Part shown: positions 53,694 through 62,469 of the stretch, piece by piece
Layout of the letters: every line of letters begins with the position of its first letter
Position numbering within the stretch: the first letter of the stretch is position 1
Source of the DNA: Dinoroseobacter sp013215265
GTDB taxonomy: Bacteria > Pseudomonadota > Alphaproteobacteria > Rhodobacterales > Rhodobacteraceae
Length of the DNA: 64,000 nt
Assembly (NCBI GenBank): GCA_963691755.1
Contig: OY829366.1
Coordinates: forward strand, 2,976,001-3,040,000
Direction: 5' to 3'
Notes under the pieces: generated by a model
What the model was told of the DNA's origin: nothing
Seen by the model: only the letters and a program-made list of their open reading frames with translations
Database searches by the model: none
Program-made: the position numbers and the translations under genes

Positions 53694-54260
53694 TCAGATG
53701 TCCAATTCGCCCGACGTATTTTCCAACCGCTCAAGCAAGTCTTTTAGATCGGGGTCATGGGGATGTATAGCCGCTGCCATCTTAAAAGCGCGCATGGCGA
53801 GGTCTTCTTGTCCCAATTCGCGCATAATCAACCCCAAACCTTGGAGCGCGTTGAAATGGCGTGGCTCAAGGGCAAGCACACGCTGAACATCCGCAAGCGC
53901 AAGGCCAAGCTGATCATTGGCAAAGAACGCTGTGGCGCGCGTGTTCCACCCCTCAGCGAAATCAGGTGCGTGATCGGTTAACGCTGTCAGATGTTCAATC
54001 GCCGCTTCGAAATTCTGTGCCTCCATCGCGTCGCGTCCACGCTTGAGCAACAGATCCATCGCGGGCGAGCCGCTTTGCGACCAAATCCGGAAAATCTGGT
54101 TTTCAATGGACTGCCATTCCGCCAAACCCGGTGTTGCCAACCGTTCAAGTAACGCATCCACGTCCGGTTCAGACGTCTGTGCGGAAGAAGGCGCGAATGG
54201 CGCCAATAAGAAAAGTGCCGTGACGGCACAAGCGAGAGAGACTTTTACAATACGCATCAT
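53694..54260 (-). CDS. Exported TPR protein
   Basis: 188 residues with a Sec signal peptide (IVKVSLACAVTALFLLAPFA ending near SSAQ). At least three TPR-like repeats follow, for example FEAAIEHLTALTDHAPDFAE and ALADVQRVLALEPRHFNALQ. TPR proteins act as periplasmic scaffolds; the partner is not evident. Starts close to the helicase gene upstream end, same strand, about 30 bases apart. Confidence 0.85.
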   Translation of the reverse strand: MMRIVKVSLACAVTALFLLAPFAPSSAQTSEPDVDALLERLATPGLAEWQSIENQIFRIWSQSGSPAMDLLLKRGRDAMEAQNFEAAIEHLTALTDHAPDFAEGWNTRATAFFANDQLGLALADVQRVLALEPRHFNALQGLGLIMRELGQEDLAMRAFKMAAAIHPHDPDLKDLLERLENTSGELDI

Positions 54261-54328
54261 AAGTTAAATGTAACGCAACAGCGGGCGATGACGAGTCTCC
54301 GCTTGATCACAAACGTAGGAGAAATGGG

Positions 54329-54613
54329 ATGAGTGATATTGTAAGCAAGGCCGTCGAAATTCTGGCCGAAAAGATTGGTAATTTTGACGGATCGGTGAAG
54401 TTCGTCATCGAAGACGAAGGTGCAATCATGCTTGACGGCGACGGCATCCGTGCGGGCGACGAAGACGCGGAATGCACGCTGACCGCCTCTTCTGATACGT
54501 TCGAGGGCATCCTGTCTGGTGATGTAAACCCAACCACTGCCTTTATGACAGGAAAACTGAAGCTGGATGGTGACATGGGTCAAGCCATGCGTCTGGGCGG
54601 CGCTCTGTCCTGA
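54329..54613 (+). CDS. SCP2-family lipid-binding protein
   Basis: 94 residues, a minimal SCP-2 sterol-carrier domain: MSDIVSKAVEILAEKIGNFD at the start, DAECTLTASSDTFEGILSGD, and the TAFMTGKLKLDGDMGQAMRL signature at the end. Bacterial members bind acyl or other hydrophobic ligands. A GTAGGAGAAATGGG ribosome binding site precedes it. The alpha/beta hydrolase follows three bases later, so lipid handling by the pair is plausible. Confidence 0.9.
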   Translation: MSDIVSKAVEILAEKIGNFDGSVKFVIEDEGAIMLDGDGIRAGDEDAECTLTASSDTFEGILSGDVNPTTAFMTGKLKLDGDMGQAMRLGGALS

Positions 54614-54616
54614 TAA

Positions 54617-55558
54617 ATGGAAGCGGCCCCGTATCATCTGGACCTTGCCGAGGCGCCACCTCAGACCCGTGCGGTTTGGGCACAGGCCTCTGATGGGTTG
54701 AACATCAGGATTGCCCTGACCCCGGTTGAGGGCGCCAAAGGCACGATCCTGATCTTCCCCGGGCGCACGGAGGTGGTCGAAAAATACGGCCGTGTCTCAG
54801 CCCGGCTCGCAAACGCCGGCTGGGCAAGCGCATCAATCGACTGGCGGGGCCAGGGACTGGCCGATCGTATGCTCGACGATCCGTCAATCGGGCATGTGGA
54901 AAAATTCCCAGACTACCAAATGGACGTGGCCGCATACGAACAAATCGTGCGGGCACAGCTTCCGGGTCCTTACATGTTGCTCGGGCACTCCATGGGTGGA
55001 GCGATCGGACTGCGAGCCCTGTTGCAGGGCATAGATGTGCGTGCGGCCGCGTTTTCTGCCCCCATGTGGGGCATCGCGATGCCACCTCTGCAAAAGCCCT
55101 TCAATCACGCCCTGTCCTTTCTGATGCAAAAGTCAGGGTTTGGCGCGCAGCGCGCCCCGACGACACCGGTGGAAGCCTATGTTCTCGAAAGCCCCTTTGA
55201 GGGCAATACGCTGACCGGCGACCCCGCAGACTGGGATTACATGAAACGCCAGCTCGAGGCCGTACCCGGACTACGTCTCGGAGGTCCAAGCATTCACTGG
55301 CTGCGCGAAGCCATTGCCGAATGTCGCTGGCTTTTGTCGCGCACGCCACGCGACCTGCCAATCCTGACGGGAATGGGGTCCAACGAGGCCATCGTGTCCA
55401 AGTCCGCCATCCGTCAGCGCATGTCACTTTGGCCGCGAGGCGAGTTTCTGGAAATCGCAGGCGCTCAGCACGAATTACTTATGGAGCTTCCAGAGATACG
55501 CGATCTGTTTGAAGCGCAGATGCTACGGTTGTTCGATGGCAATCTGGACAACGTGTGA
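54617..55558 (+). CDS. Alpha/beta hydrolase, monoacylglycerol-lipase/lysophospholipase type
   Basis: 313 residues. The nucleophile Ser125 lies in LLGHSMGGAIG, the oxyanion hole near ILIFPGRTEVVEKYG, and the catalytic His285 in GAQHELLMELPEIR. The fold and length fit PldB/lysophospholipase-like enzymes. It is cytoplasmic and co-transcribed with the SCP2-like protein. Confidence 0.88.
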   Translation: MEAAPYHLDLAEAPPQTRAVWAQASDGLNIRIALTPVEGAKGTILIFPGRTEVVEKYGRVSARLANAGWASASIDWRGQGLADRMLDDPSIGHVEKFPDYQMDVAAYEQIVRAQLPGPYMLLGHSMGGAIGLRALLQGIDVRAAAFSAPMWGIAMPPLQKPFNHALSFLMQKSGFGAQRAPTTPVEAYVLESPFEGNTLTGDPADWDYMKRQLEAVPGLRLGGPSIHWLREAIAECRWLLSRTPRDLPILTGMGSNEAIVSKSAIRQRMSLWPRGEFLEIAGAQHELLMELPEIRDLFEAQMLRLFDGNLDNV

Positions 55559-55708
55559 TCTTACGCTGCCGCACGGCACGGCCGGCGACAGCGTCGAGGT
55601 TGCACCGTAATCCTACCTCTTTGCAAATCTGTCCGCTGACCTTAACCGTGTCTTCAAGCCGGGTGTCTCTTTCAACGCAATCCAGAGCGGAAAATCGGGC
55701 AGGAGGAT

Positions 55709-56449
55709 CTAAAGCCCGTACAGCTCGCGCATGACAAAGCTTACAAGGTCGCCCCCTGGCACGGCAGGCAGTCCGCTTCTGCTTGATCCACTTAGAAAGC
55801 ATCTTGCGCCGACCCGATCGCACGCCTGTTTCATTTCAACGGCAAAGCGCGGGTGGTGCACCTCATCTCTAGCACCAGCGAGCGTATGGAGGAAAAGTGG
55901 GGGCATATCAGAATAAAACCGAGACTGTGAATATTCGCCGCCACGCGGCTGGTTGATAGCGATGGCCGCATCGACACCAACCGGTTCGATATAGGCCAGG
56001 TACTCGGTGATCAGTGAACCGGCGGAACTACCTGCAATGACAATTGAGTCCGGGTCGACCCCAAGTTGAGACGCATTTGCCTTTATAAAATCAATCGCCA
56101 GACTGGTCTCTTCCAGAACAGCGAAGATGCTTTCGGTACTACGATTTCGCTGGCCCGGTATAAGCGGGTAATTCACGCTAGCAAAAGCAATCCCCCGACT
56201 AGGAAGCCTCAAGAAATCAGGTTTGAGCTGGATCTTTGATTTGTCACCTCCGATAAAGCCGCCTCCGTGAAAATAGACAACGATCGGTGCGGATTGCGCA
56301 CCACGCGGCAGCCAGACATCCATGACAGATCGTTCATGGTTGTTGCTATAGCGAAGGTCGGCCCGGGTTGGTTCCTGCGCCATCGCAGTTGTCAGGGGAA
56401 CACATACAAAAACAAAAACAACAAGAAGGGCTCTACAGGTTTGAAGCAT
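55709..56449 (-). CDS. Exported carboxylesterase-like alpha/beta hydrolase
   Basis: 246 residues. A signal peptide (RALLVVFVFVCVPLTTAMAQ) is followed by the oxyanion motif YFHGGGFIGGDKS and the nucleophile elbow IAGSSAGSLI. The acid and His are less clear (ARDEVHHPRFAVEM). It probably hydrolyses small esters in the periplasm. It stands alone between convergent neighbours. Confidence 0.85.
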   Translation of the reverse strand: MLQTCRALLVVFVFVCVPLTTAMAQEPTRADLRYSNNHERSVMDVWLPRGAQSAPIVVYFHGGGFIGGDKSKIQLKPDFLRLPSRGIAFASVNYPLIPGQRNRSTESIFAVLEETSLAIDFIKANASQLGVDPDSIVIAGSSAGSLITEYLAYIEPVGVDAAIAINQPRGGEYSQSRFYSDMPPLFLHTLAGARDEVHHPRFAVEMKQACDRVGARCFLSGSSRSGLPAVPGGDLVSFVMRELYGL

Positions 56450-56889
56450 GGGTTCGTGCCACCGTGTTTGATTTCTTCGGTCGAAAACTAGAGCATGAGT
56501 GTGCCGTTTTCCATTCGGAGGGTGATTGCAGGAACGTATGTTTTAAATGTGGCGGTCATCCGGGCTATTTTCGAAGTCCGATGTAAATGTCTCGCGCAAA
56601 CGCTGAATGATCGGGCGCGGGACCTGAGACATGTATCCAGGTCTCTTCAGATCAATTCCGAAGGGCAGAGCGGTGTCCGGAGTGAGCATCGAGTTTCACC
56701 AGATGCGTTTGGAGGAGGCCGTGTTCACGTGTCTCGCGGCATAGCGCCAAGTGATTACAAAAACATGGAAGGCCTGACGATTAAACGTAGCCTGTGTTTT
56801 GAGTGGAAAAATAGTGCAGGCCGCAAATTTGCGGCCTGTTTTTGGTAAGGTGATAATGCGCTTTACGTCCTTTTTGGGGATGCTTGCGC
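56450..56889. other. 440-base gap with an orphan plus-strand terminator
   Basis: No supported protein gene. A 117-codon open frame (56495-56848) runs straight through a terminator and matches nothing known, so it is not called. The strong terminator at 56817-56843 implies a plus-strand transcript ending here that belongs to no annotated gene, possibly a small RNA or the 3' end of a lost gene. Confidence 0.4.
56817..56843 (+). terminator. Orphan Rho-independent terminator
   Basis: A perfect 22-base palindrome, CAGGCCGCAAA then TTTGCGGCCTG, is directly followed by TTTTT. No plus-strand gene lies upstream, so the transcript it ends is unknown. Confidence 0.85.
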
Positions 56890-57597
56890 ATGATCAGACT
56901 TCTGAAATTGCTAGCCACATTCCCTTTTTTCGTCGGAGCGGCGCAATTCGCGCGCGCGGACGGTTCCGACTTCGATGCGAAAGTCCGGGCGTTTCTTCTC
57001 AACAATCCCGAAGTGATCCTCGAAGCCCTGGCGGTTCTGACCAAACGCGAAGAACAGGCCGCGCTTGAGGCAAAATTGGATAGATACCCGGAGCTATTTC
57101 ACGGCGCACCTCAACTTGGCATCGGCGCGCGGGACGCGCCCGTACAGATCGTCGAGTTCTTCGATTACAAATGCCAACCTTGCAAAGCGGTGCATCCAGT
57201 TCTGGAGGCATTTGTAGCCGACAATCCGGAAGTACGGATCGAAATGCGACACTTGCCGATCCTGACACCCGGCTCAGAACGCGGTGCGCGCTTTGCATTG
57301 GCGACCCAAGCCGCCTTTGGGGATGTGGCCTACCAAGCGGTGCATGAGCGACTTTGGACCATCCGCGGGCCGCTTCGTACGGAAGGGTTTGAACGGATCG
57401 CGGACGCGTTGGGGCTGGACTATGAAGTGATTGCACCGCTGATGGAGAGTGACGGCGTCACGGCACGGATCGACTACAATCGCAATGTCGCAATCGATCT
57501 CGAAATTCTTGGTACGCCAGCCTTCTTAACCCCAAATTCGATGACCTTCGGGAGCATAGATATCGACGTCTTGTCGGACATATGGCTCAGTCAATAA
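56890..57597 (+). CDS. DsbA-like exported thiol oxidoreductase
   Basis: 235 residues from ATG 56890 (a TTG at 56884 is also possible). A signal peptide (LLKLLATFPFFVGAAQFARA) is followed by a helical segment and a thioredoxin-fold domain with active site CQPC (in FFDYKCQPCKAVHP). The cis-Pro loop is in LGTPAFLTPNSMTFG. The Cys-Gln-Pro-Cys centre fits Com1/DsbA-like or ScsC-like disulfide proteins. It converges with fpr, overlapping by 11 bases. Confidence 0.88.
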   Translation: MIRLLKLLATFPFFVGAAQFARADGSDFDAKVRAFLLNNPEVILEALAVLTKREEQAALEAKLDRYPELFHGAPQLGIGARDAPVQIVEFFDYKCQPCKAVHPVLEAFVADNPEVRIEMRHLPILTPGSERGARFALATQAAFGDVAYQAVHERLWTIRGPLRTEGFERIADALGLDYEVIAPLMESDGVTARIDYNRNVAIDLEILGTPAFLTPNSMTFGSIDIDVLSDIWLSQ

Positions 57598-58381
57598 AGG
57601 CTTTCTCGACGACGAAGTGCTTCGGCTCGGAGTTGGCACCTTCCAGAAGGCCATGGTCCTCGCATAGCCCCATTATATCTTTGTTCAGCGCCAGATTACC
57701 GCAAATCATCACGCGGTCCGCCTCTGGCGACCAGCGCGGCATTTTTAGCACGTCAAACACACGGCCGTCGCGGATATGGTCACTTATCCGGCCTTCGTTG
57801 ATCGAGGATTCGCGTGTTGTTGTCGGATAGTAATGCAACTTGTCTCCCACAAGTTCGCCGATCAGGGGGTCTTCGGGAAGTGCGGTCACAATCTCACGCC
57901 CGTAAGCCAGCTCGGCATTGGTGCGGCAGGTATGAGCGACAATCACCTCATCGTAGCTTTCCCACGTCTCAGGATCACGTAGGAGCGATGCAAAAGGCGC
58001 AATCCCTGTGCCAGTGCAGATCATCCAAAGCCGTTTGCCAGGGAGCAGAGCGTCAAGGACCAACGTCCCGACTGGCTTGGGGCGGAGAATAATCTGATCA
58101 CCCGACTGAATCTTCTGAAGGCGCGAAGTCAATGGGCCGTCTGAGACCTTGATGGAATAGAATTCCAGTTCTTCGTCCCACGACGGTGAGGCAATCGAAT
58201 AGGCCCTCAGCAACGGCTTCCCGTCATCTTTTAGAAGACCAATCATGACGAATTCTCCTGAACGAAACCGCAGACTTTGCGGCCGCGAAACGCGGAAGGA
58301 GAACAATGTATCGGTCCAATGCCTGACACTGGTAACCGTTTGTGCGTCGGGCATGATTTTGGCGGGGGCTTGAACGTTCAT
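57587..58381 (-). CDS. fpr: Ferredoxin-NADP+ reductase (bacterial subclass)
   Basis: 264 residues from ATG 58381, with a GAGGACATCG ribosome binding site. The FAD-binding RAYSIASPSW, the NADP-binding CTGTGIAPFASLLRD, and the C-terminal KHFVVEKAFID tail are as in Rhodobacter-type FPR. It moves electrons between NADPH and ferredoxin. The 7Fe ferredoxin gene lies directly upstream on the same strand (10 bases apart), so the two form an electron-transfer pair beside the AprA-like genes. Confidence 0.95.
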   Translation of the reverse strand: MNVQAPAKIMPDAQTVTSVRHWTDTLFSFRVSRPQSLRFRSGEFVMIGLLKDDGKPLLRAYSIASPSWDEELEFYSIKVSDGPLTSRLQKIQSGDQIILRPKPVGTLVLDALLPGKRLWMICTGTGIAPFASLLRDPETWESYDEVIVAHTCRTNAELAYGREIVTALPEDPLIGELVGDKLHYYPTTTRESSINEGRISDHIRDGRVFDVLKMPRWSPEADRVMICGNLALNKDIMGLCEDHGLLEGANSEPKHFVVEKAFID

Positions 58382-58391
58382 TACGATGTCC

Positions 58392-58733
58392 TCAGGCAGC
58401 TTCGGCGGCAGGGTTTTCAGAGAAGTGAGTGGTAAGCTTACCCTCGGTACCGTCCATTTCTTCGGCGGTCGACAATGGATCCTTGGCTGCGAGTATGACC
58501 GGCCAAATCTCGGCATACTTGCGATTAAACTCTACCCATTTCTCCATGTCCGGCTCTGTATCGGCACGGATTGCATCGGCCGGACACTCCGGCTCGCAAA
58601 CGCCGCAGTCGATGCATTCTTCAGGATGAATCACCAACATGTTTTCTCCTTCGTAGAAACAGTCGACGGGGCAAACCGAAACGCAGTCGGTGTATTTGCA
58701 GGCGATACAATTGTCTGTGACGACGAAAGTCAT
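58392..58733 (-). CDS. Second 7Fe ferredoxin (FdxA paralog)
   Basis: 113 residues, about 80% identical by eye over its first 85 residues to the FdxA at 50.1-50.4 kb: TFVVTDNCIACKYTDCVSVC and PEECIDCGVCEPECPADAIR. The C-terminal 25 residues differ. Both cluster Cys sets are complete. It is co-directional and nearly contiguous with fpr and is the likely electron carrier of the adjacent flavoprotein system. Confidence 0.92.
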   Translation of the reverse strand: MTFVVTDNCIACKYTDCVSVCPVDCFYEGENMLVIHPEECIDCGVCEPECPADAIRADTEPDMEKWVEFNRKYAEIWPVILAAKDPLSTAEEMDGTEGKLTTHFSENPAAEAA

Positions 58734-58855
58734 GGGTAGCAGGTCCTCGTGAAATTTCTTCTTAGATGCCGCGTCGCAGCGCACCTGTCCGTCAACTAAT
58801 TGCTATCGACTGAAATCCTCTTGCCGCACGCTTTGTTGCAACATGAGGAGTTCCA

Positions 58856-59143
58856 ATGATCGATAATCTATGTGCCAGCGATGACGCCCAGCACCTTACC
58901 CTGACTTGGGAAGACGGCGAAGAAACCGTTCTTTCGGCTGCATTTTTACGCGCAGAAGCCAAGGACGCTTGGTCGCTTCGCGAGAAGCTGGATTTCGGCG
59001 AGGTCACCGTGATCCCCGGAATCAGAATCACCGACATGCGGCAGATCGGGAATGGTGTGAACGTTCATTTTTCGGACGGGCATGACAAAGCGATTTTTCC
59101 GTTCCCTTATCTCCGCGAGCTTTCTGACCGCGGCGACAACTAA
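58856..59143 (+). CDS. DUF971 (GBBH-like N-terminal) domain protein
   Basis: 95 residues: LTLTWEDGEETVLSAAFLRA, VTVIPGIRITDMRQIGNGVN and VHFSDGHDKAIFPFPYLREL match the DUF971/gamma-butyrobetaine-hydroxylase N-terminal fold. This small beta fold is often found alone beside Fe-S or electron-transfer genes. A GAGGAGTTCC ribosome binding site precedes the ATG. It opens the rightward operon, 57 bases before the AprA-like gene. Confidence 0.85.
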   Translation: MIDNLCASDDAQHLTLTWEDGEETVLSAAFLRAEAKDAWSLREKLDFGEVTVIPGIRITDMRQIGNGVNVHFSDGHDKAIFPFPYLRELSDRGDN

Positions 59144-59200
59144 TTGACATACCGATTCTGCACCGCAGCGCAGGATCGTAAAAAGTTTTAGGAGCACTTG

Positions 59201-60946
59201 ATGGACGAGATTCTCGACGGCTTGACCCAGATTGATTGCGATATTCTGGTTATCGGCGGAGGTACCGCAGGACCGATGGCGGCCTTGAAGGCCAAACGCA
59301 AAAATCCCGAGGCGAATGTCGTCCTCTTGGACAAGGCCAATGTGAAGCGTTCAGGCGCAATCTCTATGGGGATGGACGGGCTCAATAACTCCGTCATTCC
59401 TGGCTACGCCACGCCTGAGCAATACACCAAAGAAATTACGATCGCGAACGATGGCATCTGTGACCAGGCGGCGGTCTACCGGTATGCGCAGGAATGCTAT
59501 GGGATTATTCAGGAGCTCGATGAGTTCGGAATCAGGTTCCAAAAAGATCAGAACGGCGAATATGACGTCAAAAAGGTTCATCATATTGGGACCTATGTTC
59601 TGCCAATGCCGAATGGCGACACCGTAAAGAAGGCGCTCTACCGACAGCTTCGCAAAGCGCGCATAAACATAATCAACCGTTTCATGGCCACACGGCTTTT
59701 GACGGGTGAAGGCCGCGTCGCTGGCGCCATTTGCGTCAACACGCGAACGGCAGAGTTCTTGGTCGTGCGTGCTAAGGCTGTCATTATGGGATTGGGCGCG
59801 GCTGGCCGCTTGGGCCTGCCCACTTCGGGGTATCTGTACGGAACCTACGAAAACGCATCCAATTCTGGCGAAGGCTATGCAATGGCTTATCACGCCGGTG
59901 CGGGTCTCGCGAACCTCGAATGCTACCAGATTAATCCGCTTATCAAGGACTATAATGGTCCAGCGTGTGCCTATGTGGCAGGTCCTATGGGCGGCTATAC
60001 CGCAAACGCGAAGGGTGAACGGTTCATCGAATGCGACTACTGGTCAGGCCAGATGATGCAGGAGTTCTTTGATGAACTTCAAGGCGGCAAGGGCCCGGTT
60101 TATCTCAAGCTCAACCATCTTGCAGAAGAAACAATCGCCGAGATCGAGCGTGTGCTTCATATCGTCGAGCGGCCTACGCGAGGGCACTTCCACGAGGGTC
60201 GTGGCACAGACTATCGCAAGCAGATGATCGAGATGCATATCTCTGAGATCGGCTTCTGTTCTGGCCATTCGGCCAGTGGAGTTTTTGTTGACGAGCATGC
60301 CCGGACTACGATCCCTGGTCTTTATGCAGCTGGTGACATGGCGAATGTGCCCCACAATTACATGCTGGGTGCCTTCACCAACGGTGCTTTCGCCGGTCTC
60401 GATGCCGCCGACTTCATAAACGATGTTGATTACGCCAGTTTTGATGAGGGCGAGGTTGAGGCCGAGCGTACACGCGTTTTGGCGCCCACCAAGCGGGAGG
60501 ATGGTATCCCGCCGAACCAGATCGAATACAAGACACGCCGCTTGGTAAACGATTATCTTCAGCCGCCGAAGGTCACTGCGAAGATGGAGTTGGCCCAGCA
60601 GCGTTTCGAGGAAGTCCGTGAGGATATGGAGACCGGTATGTACGCGCGCGACGCGCACGAATTGATGCGGGCTCTTGAGGCGTCAACCATTCTGGATTGT
60701 GCTGAAATGGCTGCAAGCGCGTCGATGTTCCGGACCGAAAGCCGTTGGGGTCTCTATCACAATCGTGTCGAGTACGAGCGTGATGATGAAAATTGGTTCT
60801 GCCATACGATCCTGACAAAAGGAGCAGACGGACAGCCTGTGCATAAAAAGCAAGACGTTAAGCCTTATGTCGTTGAAATCGCTGAAGATGAGAAAGACGC
60901 CTACTACAAGCAGCGTGTTGATCCATCGTCTGTTGCCGCGGAGTAA
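59201..60946 (+). CDS. AprA-like fumarate-reductase-family flavoprotein
   Basis: 581 residues from ATG 59201, with a TAGGAGCACTTG ribosome binding site. The FAD-binding site DILVIGGGTAGPMAALKAKR opens the chain, followed by KANVKRSGAISMGMDGLNNS, IMGLGAAGRLGLPTSGYLYG and TTIPGLYAAGDMANVPHNYM. These resemble dissimilatory adenylylsulfate reductase alpha subunits (AprA) more than succinate dehydrogenase, and the next gene is a two-cluster ferredoxin like AprB. The protein is cytoplasmic. No ATP sulfurylase or Dsr genes lie nearby, so true sulfate/sulfite chemistry is unproven; the substrate may be another sulfur or small oxyanion compound. Clearly separate from the housekeeping sdhA. Confidence 0.85.
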   Translation: MDEILDGLTQIDCDILVIGGGTAGPMAALKAKRKNPEANVVLLDKANVKRSGAISMGMDGLNNSVIPGYATPEQYTKEITIANDGICDQAAVYRYAQECYGIIQELDEFGIRFQKDQNGEYDVKKVHHIGTYVLPMPNGDTVKKALYRQLRKARINIINRFMATRLLTGEGRVAGAICVNTRTAEFLVVRAKAVIMGLGAAGRLGLPTSGYLYGTYENASNSGEGYAMAYHAGAGLANLECYQINPLIKDYNGPACAYVAGPMGGYTANAKGERFIECDYWSGQMMQEFFDELQGGKGPVYLKLNHLAEETIAEIERVLHIVERPTRGHFHEGRGTDYRKQMIEMHISEIGFCSGHSASGVFVDEHARTTIPGLYAAGDMANVPHNYMLGAFTNGAFAGLDAADFINDVDYASFDEGEVEAERTRVLAPTKREDGIPPNQIEYKTRRLVNDYLQPPKVTAKMELAQQRFEEVREDMETGMYARDAHELMRALEASTILDCAEMAASASMFRTESRWGLYHNRVEYERDDENWFCHTILTKGADGQPVHKKQDVKPYVVEIAEDEKDAYYKQRVDPSSVAAE

Positions 60947-60951
60947 TTCTG

Positions 60952-61194
60952 ATGCCTCTTGCCCAAACTGCCACCACGGTTCCGGTTGTTGTTGATGATG
61001 ACCTTTGCATAGCAGACAAAGGTTGTACGGTTTGTGTCGACGTATGTCCTCTCGATGTCCTGCGGATCGCAGTCAAAGATGACGGAACAAAAACCGCTTA
61101 CATGAAGTACGACGAATGCTGGTACTGCATGCCGTGCGAGGCCGACTGCCCGACGGACGCGGTAACCGTAAATCTTCCCTACCTTTTGAAGTGA
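60952..61194 (+). CDS. AprB-like 2x[4Fe-4S] ferredoxin subunit
   Basis: 80 residues with two cluster motifs: CIADKGCTVCVDVCP (C-x5-C-x2-C-x3-C) and CWYCMPCEADCP (C-x2-C-x2-C-x3-C). The spacing and the KYDECWYC region resemble AprB and its relatives. It begins five bases after the flavoprotein and would form its electron-transfer subunit. It lacks the C-terminal tail by which genuine AprB wraps around AprA, so the complex is likely simpler. Confidence 0.9.
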   Translation: MPLAQTATTVPVVVDDDLCIADKGCTVCVDVCPLDVLRIAVKDDGTKTAYMKYDECWYCMPCEADCPTDAVTVNLPYLLK

Positions 61195-62156
61195 TCCCAA
61201 CAGTGACCGAACTTTTTGAAGACTTTGACGATATTTCTGATCTTGCCGAAGGTCTGGACGATCCTTCGCCAGGGGCACGGATCATGGCGGTAATTGAACT
61301 CGCTGACAGTGCGGATCCTGCAGCAATCCCGCATCTCGCCCGTGCAATTACGGATGTAGACGCAAGTGTTCGCAAACAAGCGGCACAGGCGCTCACGGAT
61401 TTTGATGGTCCGGATACAGCCGCCGCCTTGGTCTCAGTTTTAAAGGACCCAGAGCCTTCGGTAATCGAAGCGGCTGCGATCAGTTTGACCGAATTGAAAG
61501 ATCCAACCTCTGGTGATGCGATCTTGCCGCATCTTGATGATGAAGATGAGGTTAAGCTCGCCGCGTGTCTGGCCGGTGTCAAGGAACTGCGCCGGCCCGA
61601 AGCCTTAGGCCCTGCAATCAATGCACTTCAGCATCGCTCGACAACCGTTCGGGTGCAGGCGGTCGGTGTGATTGGGTGGCTTCAGGATGAAGCTGCGCTG
61701 CCCGCGCTCCGCGAAGCGGCAAAAGACGCCGATAAACTGGTTCGCCGAACCGCTCTTGCTGCACTCGGGTTCTCGAATTCCGAACATGCAGAAGCGACAC
61801 TTGTTAACGGCTTGGTGGACTCCGAATGGATGGTGCGAGAAAGCGCAGCTGAGACCTTGGCAAAGACGGGCGGCGCTTCTTGCGTCGAGGCTTTGAGGAT
61901 CGCGCTGGATGACGAATTCTGGCAAGTGCGCCTCAAAGCCGTGCGCTCGCTTGGTCGTTTGGGGGCAACAGATGCTGCGTTGCAGATCGCCCCGATGATG
62001 GACATACCCGTTCCGAATTTACGCAAAGAATGCGCGGCGGTTCTGGGTGAATTAGCTGTGCCGGAGACGGCGCAGTTTCTTGAGAAGTATGCTGACGATG
62101 CGGACCCTGATGTGCGTAAGAACGTGCGCTGGGCGCTGGAGAAACTAGCGGCCTGA
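61191..62156 (+). CDS. HEAT-repeat protein of the flavoprotein cluster
   Basis: About 321 residues. The GTG at 61191 overlaps the ferredoxin stop codon (GTGA); a GTG at 61203 would also serve. After a short acidic start (TELFEDFDDISDLAEGLDDP) the chain is nine or so HEAT/PBS-lyase-type helical repeats, e.g. VRKQAAQALTDFDGPDTAAA and VRRTALAALGFSNSEHAEAT. Such superhelical scaffolds bind other proteins, and coupling to the AprAB-like genes suggests a chaperone or assembly role for that complex. A hairpin terminator region follows. Confidence 0.88.
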   Translation: MIPTVTELFEDFDDISDLAEGLDDPSPGARIMAVIELADSADPAAIPHLARAITDVDASVRKQAAQALTDFDGPDTAAALVSVLKDPEPSVIEAAAISLTELKDPTSGDAILPHLDDEDEVKLAACLAGVKELRRPEALGPAINALQHRSTTVRVQAVGVIGWLQDEAALPALREAAKDADKLVRRTALAALGFSNSEHAEATLVNGLVDSEWMVRESAAETLAKTGGASCVEALRIALDDEFWQVRLKAVRSLGRLGATDAALQIAPMMDIPVPNLRKECAAVLGELAVPETAQFLEKYADDADPDVRKNVRWALEKLAA

Positions 62157-62188
62157 CCGGTCGGAGAATAGGTCGGATTAAGGTTGAT

Positions 62189-62262
62189 CCCCCCCGTGAG
62201 CCTTGCTCTCGGGGGGCGCAGCGCCTTCTGAAGAAGCGCCTACAACTAACTGTTTTTAATAA
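62189..62262 (+). terminator. Double hairpin terminator after the HEAT gene
   Basis: The first stem pairs CCCCCCGTGAG with CTCTCGGGGGG (one mismatch). The second (62219-62242, GCGCCTTCT..AGAAGCGC) follows immediately and is trailed by TTTTT at 62252. They separate the flavoprotein operon from the importer genes, which therefore need their own promoter. Confidence 0.75.
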
Positions 62263-62274
62263 ATAATTTTAGAT

Positions 62275-62347
62275 TGCGATTCGCATAAATCTGGTAATTC
62301 TACCGCTGAATTCGCACCCGTTTCATCGAAATTGATGCATCAATTTC
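62275..62347. promoter_or_regulatory. Operator-like palindromes upstream of the ABC importer
   Basis: A perfect 20-base palindrome, GAAATTGATGCATCAATTTC, lies at 62328-62347, about 120 bases before the importer start codon. A second dyad, TGCGA-T-TCGCA, lies at 62275-62285 flanked by AGAT and ATCT. The perfect symmetry strongly suggests a dimeric regulator binding site. No regulator gene lies next to it in the window, so the binding protein is unknown. Confidence 0.6.
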
Positions 62348-62469
62348 AGGCATAGTGAAATGTTTCGTAGTTTTTGTGCCAAAGCCGCGACGAAGCATTT
62401 TGCAACTGCAGAATTCGGACAGACACTACCCCTGAGCCAACCATTTGCCATCTTTGACAGGGGGTAACC

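Noticed and set aside
56495..56848. 117-codon open frame
   Set aside because: It reads through a strong terminator, has no recognisable family and no good ribosome binding site.
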